Positions 27,017 through 38,225 of a stretch of 64,000 bases of DNA are shown in pieces. Source of the DNA: Diplosphaera chodatii (Eukaryota > Chlorophyta > Trebouxiophyceae > Prasiolales > Stichococcaceae). Every line of letters begins with the position of its first letter. Within the stretch, counting starts at the first letter, position 1. The notes beneath the pieces were generated by a model. The model worked only from the letters and a program-made list of their open reading frames with translations. It made no database searches and had not been told where the DNA came from. A program made the position numbers and the translations under genes. The DNA lies in NCBI GenBank assembly GCA_032358165.1, contig JAALGY010000023.1, positions 1,984,001-2,048,000 of the forward strand, given 5' to 3'.

Positions 27017-30000
27017 TCAAGAGAGTGGACGGCTCCAGCGCTGCTCGCCCTGCAGTCAGTGCACCATCCCAGCAGCATCAGGACACATTCAGGAAGCACC
27101 TGGCCTTGCTGCTCCACATCTTGGGTGGCAGACAGAAAGTTGGATGCCAGCAGTTCGATGTGGTGGGTATGCACATCGGCGCTTTGAAGGCAAAATCTAA
27201 GACAGGTGCGCACCAGCAGCCAGACGCTGTCGCTGTGCCCAGCCATGTCGTCGTCGTACTGCGTATTCTTGGCGTGCAGGTCGACAAGGTCAGCCGGCTG
27301 CGCTGCCCCGCCCAGCAGCGCCCGCCAGGTGGCGGCGTCTGACACCCCAGTCTCAGGCAGCCCGTTCATGCCCTGCAGTGGCAGGCTGCTGCTGTGAGGT
27401 CACGGGCGTCACATGGATGCAAGCAGCAATCATTCACTGCATGTGACGAAGCCTCGGGCTGCTGCACACGATGAGCCACATGTCTCGGGGCATGCCTGGA
27501 AGGTGCGCAGCGCAGACTCGGTGGCCGTGCCGAACTGCCACCACATCATGTCGTCCTCACCGCAGTAGCAGCCCGCGACCTCCAGAGCACACTGCAAGAC
27601 CAGGTACTGATTGAATGTGGCAACAGAGCGACATAGCTACTGCAGATGACAGACAGCTGCATCGTTGCAGCGTCCAGGCATCGGATGCAATTGTAGGTGT
27701 GGTTGCCACCTGTGACCGTGGTCGCCAGCTGCAACAGGGTCAAGCGGCGCACCTGCAGCCAGTGCACCTCACGGCCGCCGTCGTCCATGCGGACCACCGG
27801 CCACTTGCTCGGCGACGGCCCCGCTGCCTGCCGCGGCGGAGCTGCCTGGTCCAGCGGCTGGACGGATGCTGCGGCAGCCGGGCTGTGGCCATTGACGGAC
27901 CCGTTGGCGGATGGTGTGTGGGCGCCATTGGTGTCAGCTGTTGCAAACAGGTCATCCCAGGCGGGCGCAGCTGCAGGCTCCAGCGGCGCCGCTGGCTGCG
28001 CTGAGCTCTGGGCCGTGGGAGCTGCCGGCTCGGAGCTGCCCGCTGGGGTCAGGGGGCGAAGTTGCGGCCCCAGCAGCGCCGTCCATGTTGCAACGTCGGC
28101 GATGCCTGTCTCGTCCAGCCCTTTCATCGCCTGGCAATGCACCGCACCGCGCCTCAGCCTGGTGTCGTCCTCGTCGAATACACAGCGGCAATGCATCACC
28201 CTTGTTGAGCCTCGACCAGTAGAGCAAGCTGCTACACATTTCTGCAGAGGGCATGAGGTCCACCTGAAAGGTGAGCAGGGCACTGAATGTGCCGTCGGCA
28301 AAGATGAAGTCCTCCAGCTCGTCATCGCCAGGGTAGCACCCAGCTTCCATCAGAGCAACCTGCTCCGGTAACAGATTGGTAATGTTACCGGCTCAACTGG
28401 GCAACTTCTGTTTTCCAGAGGTGGCATCAGTGCTGTGACATGGCTGTTCTGCTGGGTATCCTTGCACGATAATGGCCAACCATGCACACAGACAGCAGGG
28501 TCTAGCAAGTGGTGTCACCTGCAGCTGGTTGACCCAAAAAATGTCGTCGTCGCCCGTGCTCAGCACCGGCGGCGCCCCGCTCGGCACCTCCTGCGCAGCA
28601 CATCCGTCGTGTGGCCCCCAGGGGCAGGTGATGGTGAGAACGTTCGACGACATACTACAGTGACACTGAAGCATAATACAGGCTGCGGCGAGCCGTGCCT
28701 CACCTGTGCACTGCCCGGCTGCGGGGTGCTGCCGTTGACGCCTGCGCCGCTGCCAGCAGGCTTCGGAGCCGCTGCAGCGGGTTTGCTGGTGCCGAGCTGG
28801 TCCATGGCGGCGCGCACCGCTGCCATGTACCCCGCGTCGCCTGGCTGCTCCTGGGTCAGGTCCGGCTGCTGTGCAGCGGGGCTGGGCTCCGCAGATGGCT
28901 GCCCGGTGGGAGGGGCGGCGCCATTCTGCGCGGCATGGTCGCGAGTGTCAGCATGGTCCGAACCCCTCGCAAGTCCCCCGAGTGCACAGATCAACAGCGC
29001 CTGCTGCTGTTCAGACCACTGATGCCAGCCGCAGCAGAGAAAGCACCTGCCCAATCCTGGAGGGGCCCCACGACCCTGGCAGCGGGCTGCTGCCGTCCTC
29101 GTGCAGCGGTGCATACACATCAGACCGCAGCGCCCGCAATTGCTGCACAGGGTGCCAGATGGCGTCAGGTGGCACCGACACAATGACAAAGGTGCTGTAT
29201 TTGGTGGGTACCTCCAGCAGGCACCTGAGCCCCATAGCAGTCACAACGAACCCGGCCCACCTCCTCCGACAGAGCGCCCGTTGGCGCCCGGCCCAGGTTC
29301 TTGCTGATGCTCACGCCGCTCTTGCCAAAGGGCGTGGGGTCCAGCTTCGGCCGCGGCGCGGGTGCCGCCGGGGGCCTCCGGCTGTCCGCCGCCCCTGCCG
29401 CCGACTGCAGCTGGGTGCGCACCGCATGTCAGTGTGCCCTTACAGTGGGGTGGGGTTTCAGCATCAAACACTGCCTCGCCATGCCACGCCCAATTGACCA
29501 GAAGGGCAGCACAGCCACTGGACTGTGTGATGTGTGTAATGCATGTGCAGGATTTGCATTCTTAGGTTGTACCTTTGGTGCCGTGGCATGTGTTGCTGGC
29601 AGTGCCGGAGCTGCAGCAGCCGCTGGCTGGGGCGGCGGCGGAGGCGGCGGCTGTGCTGAAGCTGCCGTGGCTGCCGCTGCGGGAGGCAGGGCCTGCAGCT
29701 GCGCAGCGTAGCGCTGCTGCAGCAGGCGCTCGCCCTCTGCAACGTAGTCCACCTCCTGGTTCAGGACGTCGCGATCCTCCACTGCATTGATGGCGGCCTG
29801 CACCTGCATTCGTACGGCAGGGCTGTGTGCAGGTCTGCAACCGAAGTCTCCATGGCATGTAGGTTGCGAGCATGCGTAAAGGCCAGATAAAAATCTGCAG
29901 ATCAAAGCGTTTTGGAAGCAACCTGTGCGACAACTGGCAGCAGCTCCTCCTCGGTGTCTGGCTGCTGGCTGAAGAGCTCTGCGATGCCAGGGAAGTCTGC

Positions 30001-31043
30001 ATGCCATGTGCAATGCTTCAACATGATGGCCAAATGGTAGGAAACCTTGTTGAAACATGCACTATGCAGCGTGCGCCTGCAACGCTGTTGTGCCTGTCAC
30101 GCCTGGGCTGGCTGCGCCATTGCTGCCGCGGGGCGGTGTGGTCGAGGTGACCGTCACTCCAAGAGCGCTGTCGACCTGTGTGGGGTCGTTCACGATGGTG
30201 TGGTTGCCTGGCACCACTGGCCGCTGCTCCGACGGTGCTACACTCTTTGGGGCCGTGGCATCCTCATCCATTGACCCCAGCAACGGCGCTGCTGACAGCG
30301 GCTGCGCAGAGATGCCAGTGTCTGCCACTGGGCCAGACAGCGCGGCAAGCCGCCCCGCAAGGCTTTGCAGGTCCTCCAGCAGCGACGTAGTGGCGGCCTC
30401 GATCGACTGTGCCTGCAGTGCTGATAGGCTGGGTTGTAGGGCGGTTCGGCCCGCACGAGCAATACCCTGCACCTCTAGCTTCCTCATGCGGCGCGCAAAA
30501 TGCCAGATGCCCTCATCCTGCACTGATACGCCCAACGCATCACCTGCTTCGCAAGCTGCAGAGCATCCTCAGCCAGCTCGCTGAACTCCAGAGGCGGGAC
30601 GGCTGCCGGTGCAGGTGTGGTGTTATCGCTCTGCAGTGGCAGCGTGGCTCCGGCAACTACATGCCCACCATCCCGCAGCAGCATGCTGCGCTCGTACGCC
30701 AGCTCCAGGGCTGTGAGCCTGCTCTCATACTCCTGCGCGCACCATCCTGTGGTTTCACGTACATGGTCCCTGGCAACAATGCATGCCGGTCTGCTTCTCG
30801 TTGGTGCATGTGCCCGAAAAGAGCTGCAGGGCATCTGCACCGCTGCACCTCGGTGAGAGCCTCGAGCTGCTCCACGAGCTTCTTCTTGTCGCCAGCTCGC
30901 ACTATGTGGAGGTTGGTGCGCAAGCTGCACCTGTGCCGCAGCTGCGGCAGCAGGGCGGGTGCAATTGCACGTCGGAAGGACAGCGGCGCTGCTGCATGAC
31001 AGCATTGCAGCTGGCGCTGCATGATGCCTATCGAGAGTGCCAT
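27017..31043 (-). CDS. PTAC5: pTAC5-like plastid protein with two peptidoglycan-binding-like domains
   Basis: Fourteen exons close in phase: 30849-31043, 30544-30732, 30094-30517, 29923-29996, 29573-29803, 29261-29404, 29047-29142, 28704-28925, 28519-28590, 28264-28359, 27753-28130, 27496-27591, 27214-27372 and 27017-27049, for 802 residues. It starts with a transit-type peptide (MALSIGIMQRQLQ, Arg/Ala-rich), then coiled-coil and Pro/Ala linkers. Two PG_binding_1-like repeats follow: VNQLQVALMEAGCYPGDDEL..SALLTFQ..GLDETGIADVATWTALLG and the parallel CALEVAGCYCGEDDM..ESALRTFQ..GLPETGVSDAATWRALLG. It ends SVWLLGEQRWSRPLS, matching the VFLLGENRW block of Arabidopsis pTAC5 as I recall it. That protein goes on into a DnaJ-type Cys-rich zinc domain; this one stops. 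pTAC5 belongs to the plastid transcription complex. Two introns use GC donors. Assignment to pTAC5 is by motif order, not a database search. Confidence 0.78.
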
Positions 31044-31438
31044 GGTGCAAAGTGCTCGATGTGAGCGACGCTGGCAGAAGCTGGATCTGTTGGTCTTGGA
31101 AAGGGGCATGACGACATGCCTGCGGGGTGCAGAGCACGCCCAAGGCCCCAACGCCCAGTCCAGCAGTCCTTCAGCCGTGTCAGCAAATGTTTGTTGCCAG
31201 TACTAGAATGCCGATGTATCGCCTGATCTGGGTTATGTTGTGCATGTTGACTGGCCAATCTACATGGTGATGTTGGTGCAGGCACAGCCTTGTTGCTGAT
31301 CAGTTACGCCAGTTCTGACAGCAGTCGCCTGTTACTCAGTCACTTGCAGTGCCAGAAATCAAAGCAAGACACACAACGCACTTGCTGAACCACTGACCAT
31401 GTCAGTGCTGTGTGACCATCTGACGCCCCAAGCATAGC
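31044..31438. promoter_or_regulatory. divergent promoter region
   Basis: About 395 bases between the pTAC5-like start (-) and the VHL-metallopeptidase start (+). No clear core-promoter motif is visible. An unplaced 5' exon of the plus-strand gene could lie here. Confidence 0.4.
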
Positions 31439-33489
31439 ATGACCGATGGGGCTGAGAGCACGCAGCTGAAGTCTTGGAATGCCAAGGATACAGTGCCATG
31501 CCGGTTGTTGGTCGTCAACAACTCTGATGTAGTGGCGGACGTGCTGTGGGTCACGCCCACTGGTGCGGAGACCAGCTACCGCGTGTTGCAGCCTGGACAG
31601 CTGCACCGGCAGGGTGAGAGCTGTGAAGCAGCATCACTGAACGACGCTGTGCAATGCTGGAGACATCAGGCCCCTCCACAGACCTCTGCTGCTGCGTATT
31701 GATTATCTGAAGTGCACCACATTGATGCAGCGACATTCAGCACCCATGTCTGGCGGGTGCGAGAAGTACTTAGCCGGCGCCTCCTGGGCGAGCACGTCGG
31801 CCTGGACAGCACGATTGAGCTGCAGGAAGATGGCAGCACCGTCGTGGTGCATCATGGGTACGTCGGCAGCAGTGGTCTGCTGTCAGCAAACCAGCCGCAT
31901 GCCCATTATTGGGACGTGCCTCCCAATCTGATGCTCCGGTCCCCTACTTGCAGCTATCGACAGGACGTGCAGTCGAAACGTCATATCATGCATCCTGAAG
32001 AATGGGGCTCGTATCGCCAGCAAGCAGTCTCAGCAATTGGCATCCCTATCATGGTGACCGGCTGTGCAACCTGAAACAGATGCTTTGCCTGCCAGCTGCT
32101 GCTAGATCTGCTGGGCGGCAAGTCTGCATTCAGGCTGCATTACACAAAGCAGTGTCGTGCTCCCATGCAGGCATGGGACTGTGTGAGCGATACTGCAATC
32201 GTTACAGCGGCTGACATCCTGGAGCGCATGTGTCAGCACACCCCAGCAGCGGTGCTGCAGCGCATGGTTGATGCCGGCTGCGATGTTGCAATCATTGGCA
32301 GGCATCAGGCAAGTTGTGGGGTCTGCCACTTGGCACTGCAATGCTGCAATATGTACATATGTTCCCCTGTGCTTTACTTCAAGCTGTCAGTTTTGAAGGT
32401 TGTGCATGAAATAATGCAATGCAGGTGACGTCAGACATGCCGCCGCATGCGAGCCTGAAAGGCGCTGAAGCGGGCGGCGGGGGCCGCACCTTTGACGACG
32501 GCTGCCGCGGCGTCGGCGGCTCCCTGCTGATCCCCACCACCTCCGCAGGTGAGCGTCGCATCAACTTTCTTTCCTCCTTCTGTGCCCTGCGAAAGTTCCA
32601 CTTTGCTGCGGCATGGCGCTTTAATGGCCATCCGCCTTCAAAGAATCGGCTTTGAGGTGCATTTTGCTGTGGCGCGCAGGCGAGGAGAATGTCACCATGG
32701 TCGACGACCGCTTCTACCCCAGCGAGCAGATCCTGATTCACGAGTTTGGCCACACAGGTTTGCATTGCATCACGGTATGGTTTAACAGGGTATGCGCACT
32801 CATTGTGTGCAGTATTGCACACTGGTTGCACCACACTTGCGGTGGGCAGTATTGCACTCGGGCTGCATCGTATTGCTGTGCCTGCGCGCAGTCATGGACG
32901 TGGGGATGCCGGCGGACCAGCGGGAGGCCATCTGTGCAGCATACAGAGCTGCAATCAAGCACAAGCTGTATGACGCAGGCTGCTACATGGCGTCCAATGA
33001 ATCTGAGTACTTCGCAGAGGGCACCCAGGTACGTTGGGTGTTGCAACATAGAAATGCATAGGCACTGCTGACATTTCCCTTGGCATGCTATTGGCAGACA
33101 GAGCTGGCTGTGTGTCCTCGCAGGCTTGGTTTGACGCCACGGTCCGCGAGGGTGAGCTCCCAGCCATATAATATGCATCTCTGTCACATCGGCAACGCAA
33201 GAGCTGCACCTGGGTGTCACATAGGGTCAAACGTGAAAGAGGATGCTGCGCAGACGTCACGAGTGGCATCAACACACGTGCAAAACTGAAGAAGCACGAC
33301 CCGAGGCTTGCATGCCTCTTGGCGGCGGCTTATGGTGATGGTTCATGGCGGTACCCACAGACAGCACCATCAGAGTTTGCGCCTCACCTTAGCAGGTACC
33401 ATGTTCTGCTCGGCAGGTCGAAACAACTTCTGCATGTGATCGACATATACCTGACACGTTGCCCTGGCATTGTGACAACGGAAAACTGA
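31439..33489 (+). CDS. VHL beta-domain fused to a gluzincin-type zinc metallopeptidase
   Basis: Nine exons close in phase: 31439-31613, 31731-31857, 31954-32053, 32171-32308, 32425-32548, 32680-32757, 32892-33028, 33124-33151 (28 bases) and 33254-33489, about 380 residues. Residues about 20-75 read CRLLVVNNSDVVADVLWV..TSYRVLQPGQ..FSTHVWRVRE, the pVHL beta-domain pattern. Tyr, His and Trp are in register with Tyr98, His115 and Trp117, which hold hydroxyproline in human pVHL. The rest, from YRQDVQSKRH and AIGIPIM through DVAIIGRHQVTSDMP, resembles a bacterial secreted-protein family and contains ILIHEFGHT (HExxH zinc motif) and, 40-45 residues on, SNESEYFAEGTQAWF (third-ligand Glu). The last exon may instead splice at 33397 into sequence near 33507, changing the tail. 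The intron after 32308 has a GC donor (CAG|GCAAGT). There is no visible signal peptide. The substrate is unknown. Confidence 0.8.
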
Positions 33490-34533
33490 TCACTGCTGTC
33501 CCCAGGAGGAAACAACAGCTGCTGCGGGGGCGGTTCCAGCGCTTCAGCATCAGGTGGCTGTGCAGCAGCTGTCTGCCGAGCCCACGGCAATACTCAAAGA
33601 TTTCATGATGGCAAGACTTGCATATTCTGTTTCAGCACGTGTCGTTCGGTTGGTCTTACTCAGTGCTTTGCGTGTCCATGTAATTGGTTCCGAAATGTTC
33701 AACATTCTTTTGGCAAGTGTAAGGGTTACCGTAGGCTGCTATCAGATGCCACAGACGCTTGCATGCTGCATGTCCCAAGCCCCCGGCAACAAGTGTAGGC
33801 CCCGATCACATGTCGTCCGTGACTTGTTGCAAGCATGGCAGATGCAGTCCAGAAAGCAACAAGTGTCGCATTGCATGGGGCATTGGCCCATCACCCCCAT
33901 AATGGAAGCTGCCCCATTCGCTGGGCCATGCAACCGACACAACTTCAGGCCTGGTCAGCATGATAACAAGCAAGCAACTGCTCACATCTCCCGACCCCGA
34001 TGCTACTCATTTTCAGCATTCCCAATGGAACATGCTGCGCCGGCACGCTGGCTCTAGCAGAACATGGCACGTGCCGCCGTGGGCCCGGCCGCAGCACGCG
34101 GCAACTGTGTTGCGTGCACGGCGGCACGGCGCAGCGCCAGCCGCGTGTGGAGCGTGCGGGGCGCCTGCACACCATGGAGAGGCTGCTCAGCACATTGCAT
34201 TGCTGTCCTGACTTGGCGTGCAGTACAGCTGCTGCTGGCCTAAGACCCTGCCCTGGTCCATTTGACGGGTGGAAGACGCCACTGTGAACACAAGAAACTG
34301 ACAAGGTTTCCGGGAGGCGCACTTGCAGGAGGCGGTGCTGCTGCAGCCGCGGGGCAGCCACTCGCATCGTGCGCCGTGGGGCGGCCCCCATGCTGGCGCT
34401 CGGCGCCTGCACGGCTCAAGGACATGGATCACAACATTGACAGACGTGAAGTTGCTGGGAGGCATTGGCCTGCAACGGCCAGCCCGGCAAATGGTAGTTG
34501 CAATGCCCCATTGTGTCTCAGTAGCAGGCCAAG
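33490..34533. other. convergent intergenic region, about 1 kb
   Basis: This lies between the VHL-metallopeptidase stop (+) and the TspO stop (-). A TGTAA at 33679-33683 could serve the first. Frames around 33945-34420 are open but have no recognisable family and no neighbouring exons. An alternative last exon of the VHL-metallopeptidase gene may occupy about 33507-33610. Confidence 0.4.
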
Positions 34534-35729
34534 CTACGGATCGGCGGGCAACAGGACACGGTCGGCACGTGGCCCATATGCGCGCACCGGCTTCCCAGCG
34601 GGCCCGGTGGGGCCGTACTCCTCGCCCTTCAGCGGCTTCTGCTGCCCGGCCGGCTGCACCTGGTTGGCGTGCGGGTTCTTGCGCCACACCCCGATGTTCA
34701 GGAGGTTGGCGAACGCCAGCCTGCGCAGCCAGCAGTAGCGCTGGAAACAGCCAACCAGCTCCAAGGGCAGGTTCGACTGGGCCCAGACACTGCACAGGCA
34801 AGTCACATGCAGCTACAACCCACCAGACGACGTATGGGAGCATCAGCTGGCCAGCCTCTGTGCGGATCTTATAGAAGGCTCCGGTCGTGGCGACTGCAGT
34901 GGTCAGGAGCGCCAGGTTCACCAGGCACGACAGCGCAAGCTTCCGCCACTTGAAGAACGTCTGCGTGGGAGCAGGGCTGGTGTCAGCCCACCAGCTGATG
35001 CGGCCGTCTCAGTATGCATGCTGGCTGCACAGATGGGATGCAGCAGCATTGGGCACAAAGGGAGGTGCGGCACTCACAATGGGCCACAGGAAGTTGAGCG
35101 CCAGCTGGCTGGCATACAGCTTCAGGGCGCGGTGCTGCCAGTCAAAGCCCGTCACGTGGAACACCTGCGCCACAGTTGAGTTACAGACCATCAGGTGCCT
35201 CCACCCTGCAAAGCTGCAGCAGCAGACCCTCGCCTGCACTCGATGCTGCATCGGAAGTGACACAAGCTTGCTACAAAGTAGCTGCACATGGCGTACTGAC
35301 CTGGTACGACGCAATGCCCATCAGGGTGTACAGAACGGCCTGCACACACCACAGTGCACCTCAGCACACGGGCACAGAGCACACGACACTCCTTGATACA
35401 CGCAGTGACTTCTACGCAACGTGCAGCAGAGCAGACTCTCACCCACACAGGCCCAAAGAACCATCCTGGCGGGTTGAGCGCTGGCTTGTCAAGGGTGGGG
35501 TACCTGCATGCGCGGGGGAGACAGCCATGACAAGCAGGAGGTGGACTGCGTCGCAGGCACTCGCGCGCAACCGGGTATCACTCAAGATGCATAGCGCGCA
35601 TTAACCAAACACACTGTAAGGCAGGTCTCCGGCGAGATCTGGTACAGCGCGCTCACCATCCCGCCAGGCTTTCGCGTGTCAGATTGCTGGAGATGATCCC
35701 GCCCACAACAGGTATGGCGATTGCGATGC
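34534..35729 (-). CDS. TSPO: TspO/MBR family translocator protein
   Basis: Six exons placed: 35657-35729, 35443-35503, 35301-35339, 35078-35164, 34824-34960 and 34534-34720. A short first exon (leaving one base of a codon) is still missing upstream. TspO hallmarks in order: IAIPVVGGIISSNL (TM1), W-YPTLDKPALNPPGWFFGPVW (the invariant NPPxWxFxPVW), AVLYTLMGIASYQ (TM2), ALKLYASQLALNFLWPI (the QLxLNxxWxP block), TTGAFYKI..AGQLMLPYVVW and FANLLNIGVWRKNP (TM5 end). A 40-residue hydrophilic Pro/Lys tail follows. TspO proteins are five-helix membrane proteins that bind porphyrins and other ligands and are stress-linked in plants and algae. Location is uncertain without the N-terminus. Confidence 0.93.
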
Positions 35730-37215
35730 CTGCAAGTCAGCGATCGAGACTGTCAACGCACAGGCCTTGCACCGTCGACACTAACTCGACACTGATGAGA
35801 CAGCTAGATTTGGTAGGAGCTGGGAGGAAGTTGCATGATCAAGCCCCCCGGCCTCCGTGCCCGCAGGCAAACCGCGGAAACGCTGCATAGATGAACGTTG
35901 TGCAGCACTTGTTCTGTGTCAAGGCCAGCCCCGGCATGTTTGATGGGCGTCTGCGTATGCAGCCTGTGTCGGACAGGTGCGGATTATTCAGAGCCCAACG
36001 GCCAGAGTCTCACCGAGGCCGAGCGAGACGCCCACCATACCGCTAAATCTCTGATGTGCAGCACTGTAACGCAACCTGCGGCACACCAGAATCGCGGAGT
36101 ACAGCAATGGCGGAGCGGCTGAGCTGGACACCCGCGGCCTGCTCTGCTGCAGGGGCGATAACTTCCAGGCTAAACCCTAGGCACCGCGGTCTGTTTGCGA
36201 AGGTTGCCTGCTGCGGCCTTGCTGCCCATGCTGCACACCATCCTTTTCCATTCACGCCGCATTCTGAGTGCTCCTCTGAGCAATGTAGTCTGATCGCGTC
36301 CCGCCAAGGCATTCAGGCTGGCAGGAACCGACTGCATCAACCATGGCATGATGCACACGAGATGGCTGGCGGCTTCAGCCCCGGCGCTGCGATCATGACG
36401 CATTGCTGAGCATGGCGAGAACTGCCTGCGCGCTGGCTGGGGCATGATGGCCCGCGCTGCAAAAGCCAGTTGCTTCAAAGGAACCAGCCGGCGGTGCGTG
36501 GTGTGCTTCAGCAAACACTCTCATAGTCCGTTGCATCTGATGCCTACTGCCGATGCCGATGACGAAAGTACGTGCTACATCGCATCCTGAAGCTGCGGCT
36601 CAGTCGCCTGCAAGGATGATACAAACGCACTTGGCTGTGGTACCGAGGCATGAGCGGCATTTCAACTGTTGTGCTGGCCGCCGGGTGATGACATCAGGAA
36701 ATCCAACGCTCAATCGTCTATGTGGATAACTTTCTGTACGAGCAAATACACTACTGACGGCTGCCGATTTACTGTGCTACATTAGTGGTCCCACATGATG
36801 GGCCCTGCAAAGTCTTCCTGTGCAGCGGTGGGCTGTGGACGATGATGAGTAAAACACCAACAACCTCCTACTCATTCTGAGCGTTGCGCTGCAGATAACG
36901 TTGGTCTGAGTCCAGAGATACTGCTTTACATAGTACAATTACCCTGTAGAGTCGGCTGTGATGAGACAACAACAAATGGGTAATTTGCGTCAGTGTCCAA
37001 TCGCTGACACCACAGTGTCACTGAGCCGAACCGTGTGTGCACTGCAGGCCGTCCCGACTCCGCCCCGCCCGTCGGAGACCGGATAGCGGCGCTGCCAGCA
37101 GGTGCCAGTGCACCGTGCCCACGGCTGCGAGCTCAGACACAAAGCACAGGGACTCACACCCACGCTGGGCGGTTGGCAGTCGGCACGCACCTCCGAACTC
37201 CGTACGCAATACACG
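35730..37215. other. intergenic region, about 1.5 kb
   Basis: The first exon of TspO should lie in about 35,800-36,100 on the minus strand, but I could not place it. A telomere-like TAAACCCTAG occurs at 36171-36180. The stretch 36,500-37,000 is AT-richer than the genes and shows no exon. Confidence 0.4.
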
Positions 37216-37674
37216 ATGCGCAGCATTCCCAGAAGGGCAGGGATAGGCCTGACCATAGCCATAACGCTCGTAGGACTCATAGGATCCATCGCATCACTGG
37301 TTGCTTCCAGTGACCAACTATCGAAGAGTGCAAAGTCGTGGATAGCGCTGGCTGGAGGAATAGCTGGAATTGTAGGCAACACGATGAGCTCTGTCTTTGG
37401 GTACCTGACTGAACATAAAGTGTCACTTTATCAAACACACGCTGCTGCTGCTAATGGCATTGTCCGTACTGCTCGCATGCGCCGTGCTCCTGTTGGTGCT
37501 GCTGCTACTGGCGGTGGTGCTCTTTCTGCTGCTGCTGCTGCTGCTGCAGAGGCTGCTGGTGCTGCTGATGGTGGTGCTGCTATTGTTGGTGACGCTGCTG
37601 CTGATGACGTTATCGTTGTTCTTGTCGGCAATGTTGATGCACCGCCAAATCAGTCATGGTGGCACTGTTGGTGA
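37216..37674 (+). CDS. doubtful Ala-rich two-helix membrane protein
   Basis: An unspliced frame starts MRSIPRRAGIGLTIAITLVG, predicts two hydrophobic helices (ITLVGLIGSIASLVAS and WIALAGGIAGIVGNTMSS), then a charged turn (GYLTEHKVSLYQTH) and an Ala/Gly-rich tail from GCT/GCA codons. The first half looks like a genuine small membrane protein. The second half sits on a GCT trinucleotide-rich tract that would read through in several frames. There is no family I know, and the gene could be spliced differently. Confidence 0.35.
   Translation: MRSIPRRAGIGLTIAITLVGLIGSIASLVASSDQLSKSAKSWIALAGGIAGIVGNTMSSVFGYLTEHKVSLYQTHAAAANGIVRTARMRRAPVGAAATGGGALSAAAAAAAEAAGAADGGAAIVGDAAADDVIVVLVGNVDAPPNQSWWHCW
37440..37640. 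repeat. GCT-rich trinucleotide tract
   Basis: About 200 bases dominated by GCT/CTG-type triplets, including an uninterrupted CTG run near 37527-37548. It is expandable simple sequence overlapping the end of the doubtful ORF. Confidence 0.7.
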
Positions 37675-38225
37675 TGCGCAGATAGCCCAATGTAAGCACC
37701 TGACTTTAGCGTTGCCCCAGGGAGCAGCTTGCATTTTGCACATCCTGTGCAGTAGGTCATAACATCTGTGAATCATCTTCGACTACCGTAAGGCTGATTG
37801 TCGGATCGTATCCTGTCATGTTGCTGACCGCACAGTCAGCCACCGTTTCAGGAACATCACAGAATCTCCTGGGTACCGTACCGGCCTTGGTGATGCATTC
37901 TACATGTTGGCAAGTAGTTGCATCAACTCCACCATCGATTATGCATATGATGTGATCACCTAGATTGTGACTCGGCTGTTCTACAACTTCGATGTCGGTA
38001 GATAATGAATCAGACTTTGTCTGGCATGTGACACAATGCATCATTGAACTCAGGTGCGCTTGTGCATTGCCTCATCTGTTCCCAAAGTCTGGCTGCAACT
38101 CATCGCCCATGACGTCCTCCTGATGATCCAAATCACACATTTGGCAGCAAGACTTACCACTTGACTACCTCGGGCAAGGCAGGTTGCACCGCCACCATCA
38201 TGTGTCGGACAAGATGTGCATGTCC
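37675..38225. other. intergenic region, 3' side of antiporter A
   Basis: About 550 bases of AT-richer sequence with no recognisable exon. It may include the 3' UTR of the downstream minus-strand antiporter, or one further short C-terminal exon around 38050-38190 if the splice donor CAG|GTGCGC near 38251 is used. Confidence 0.4.
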
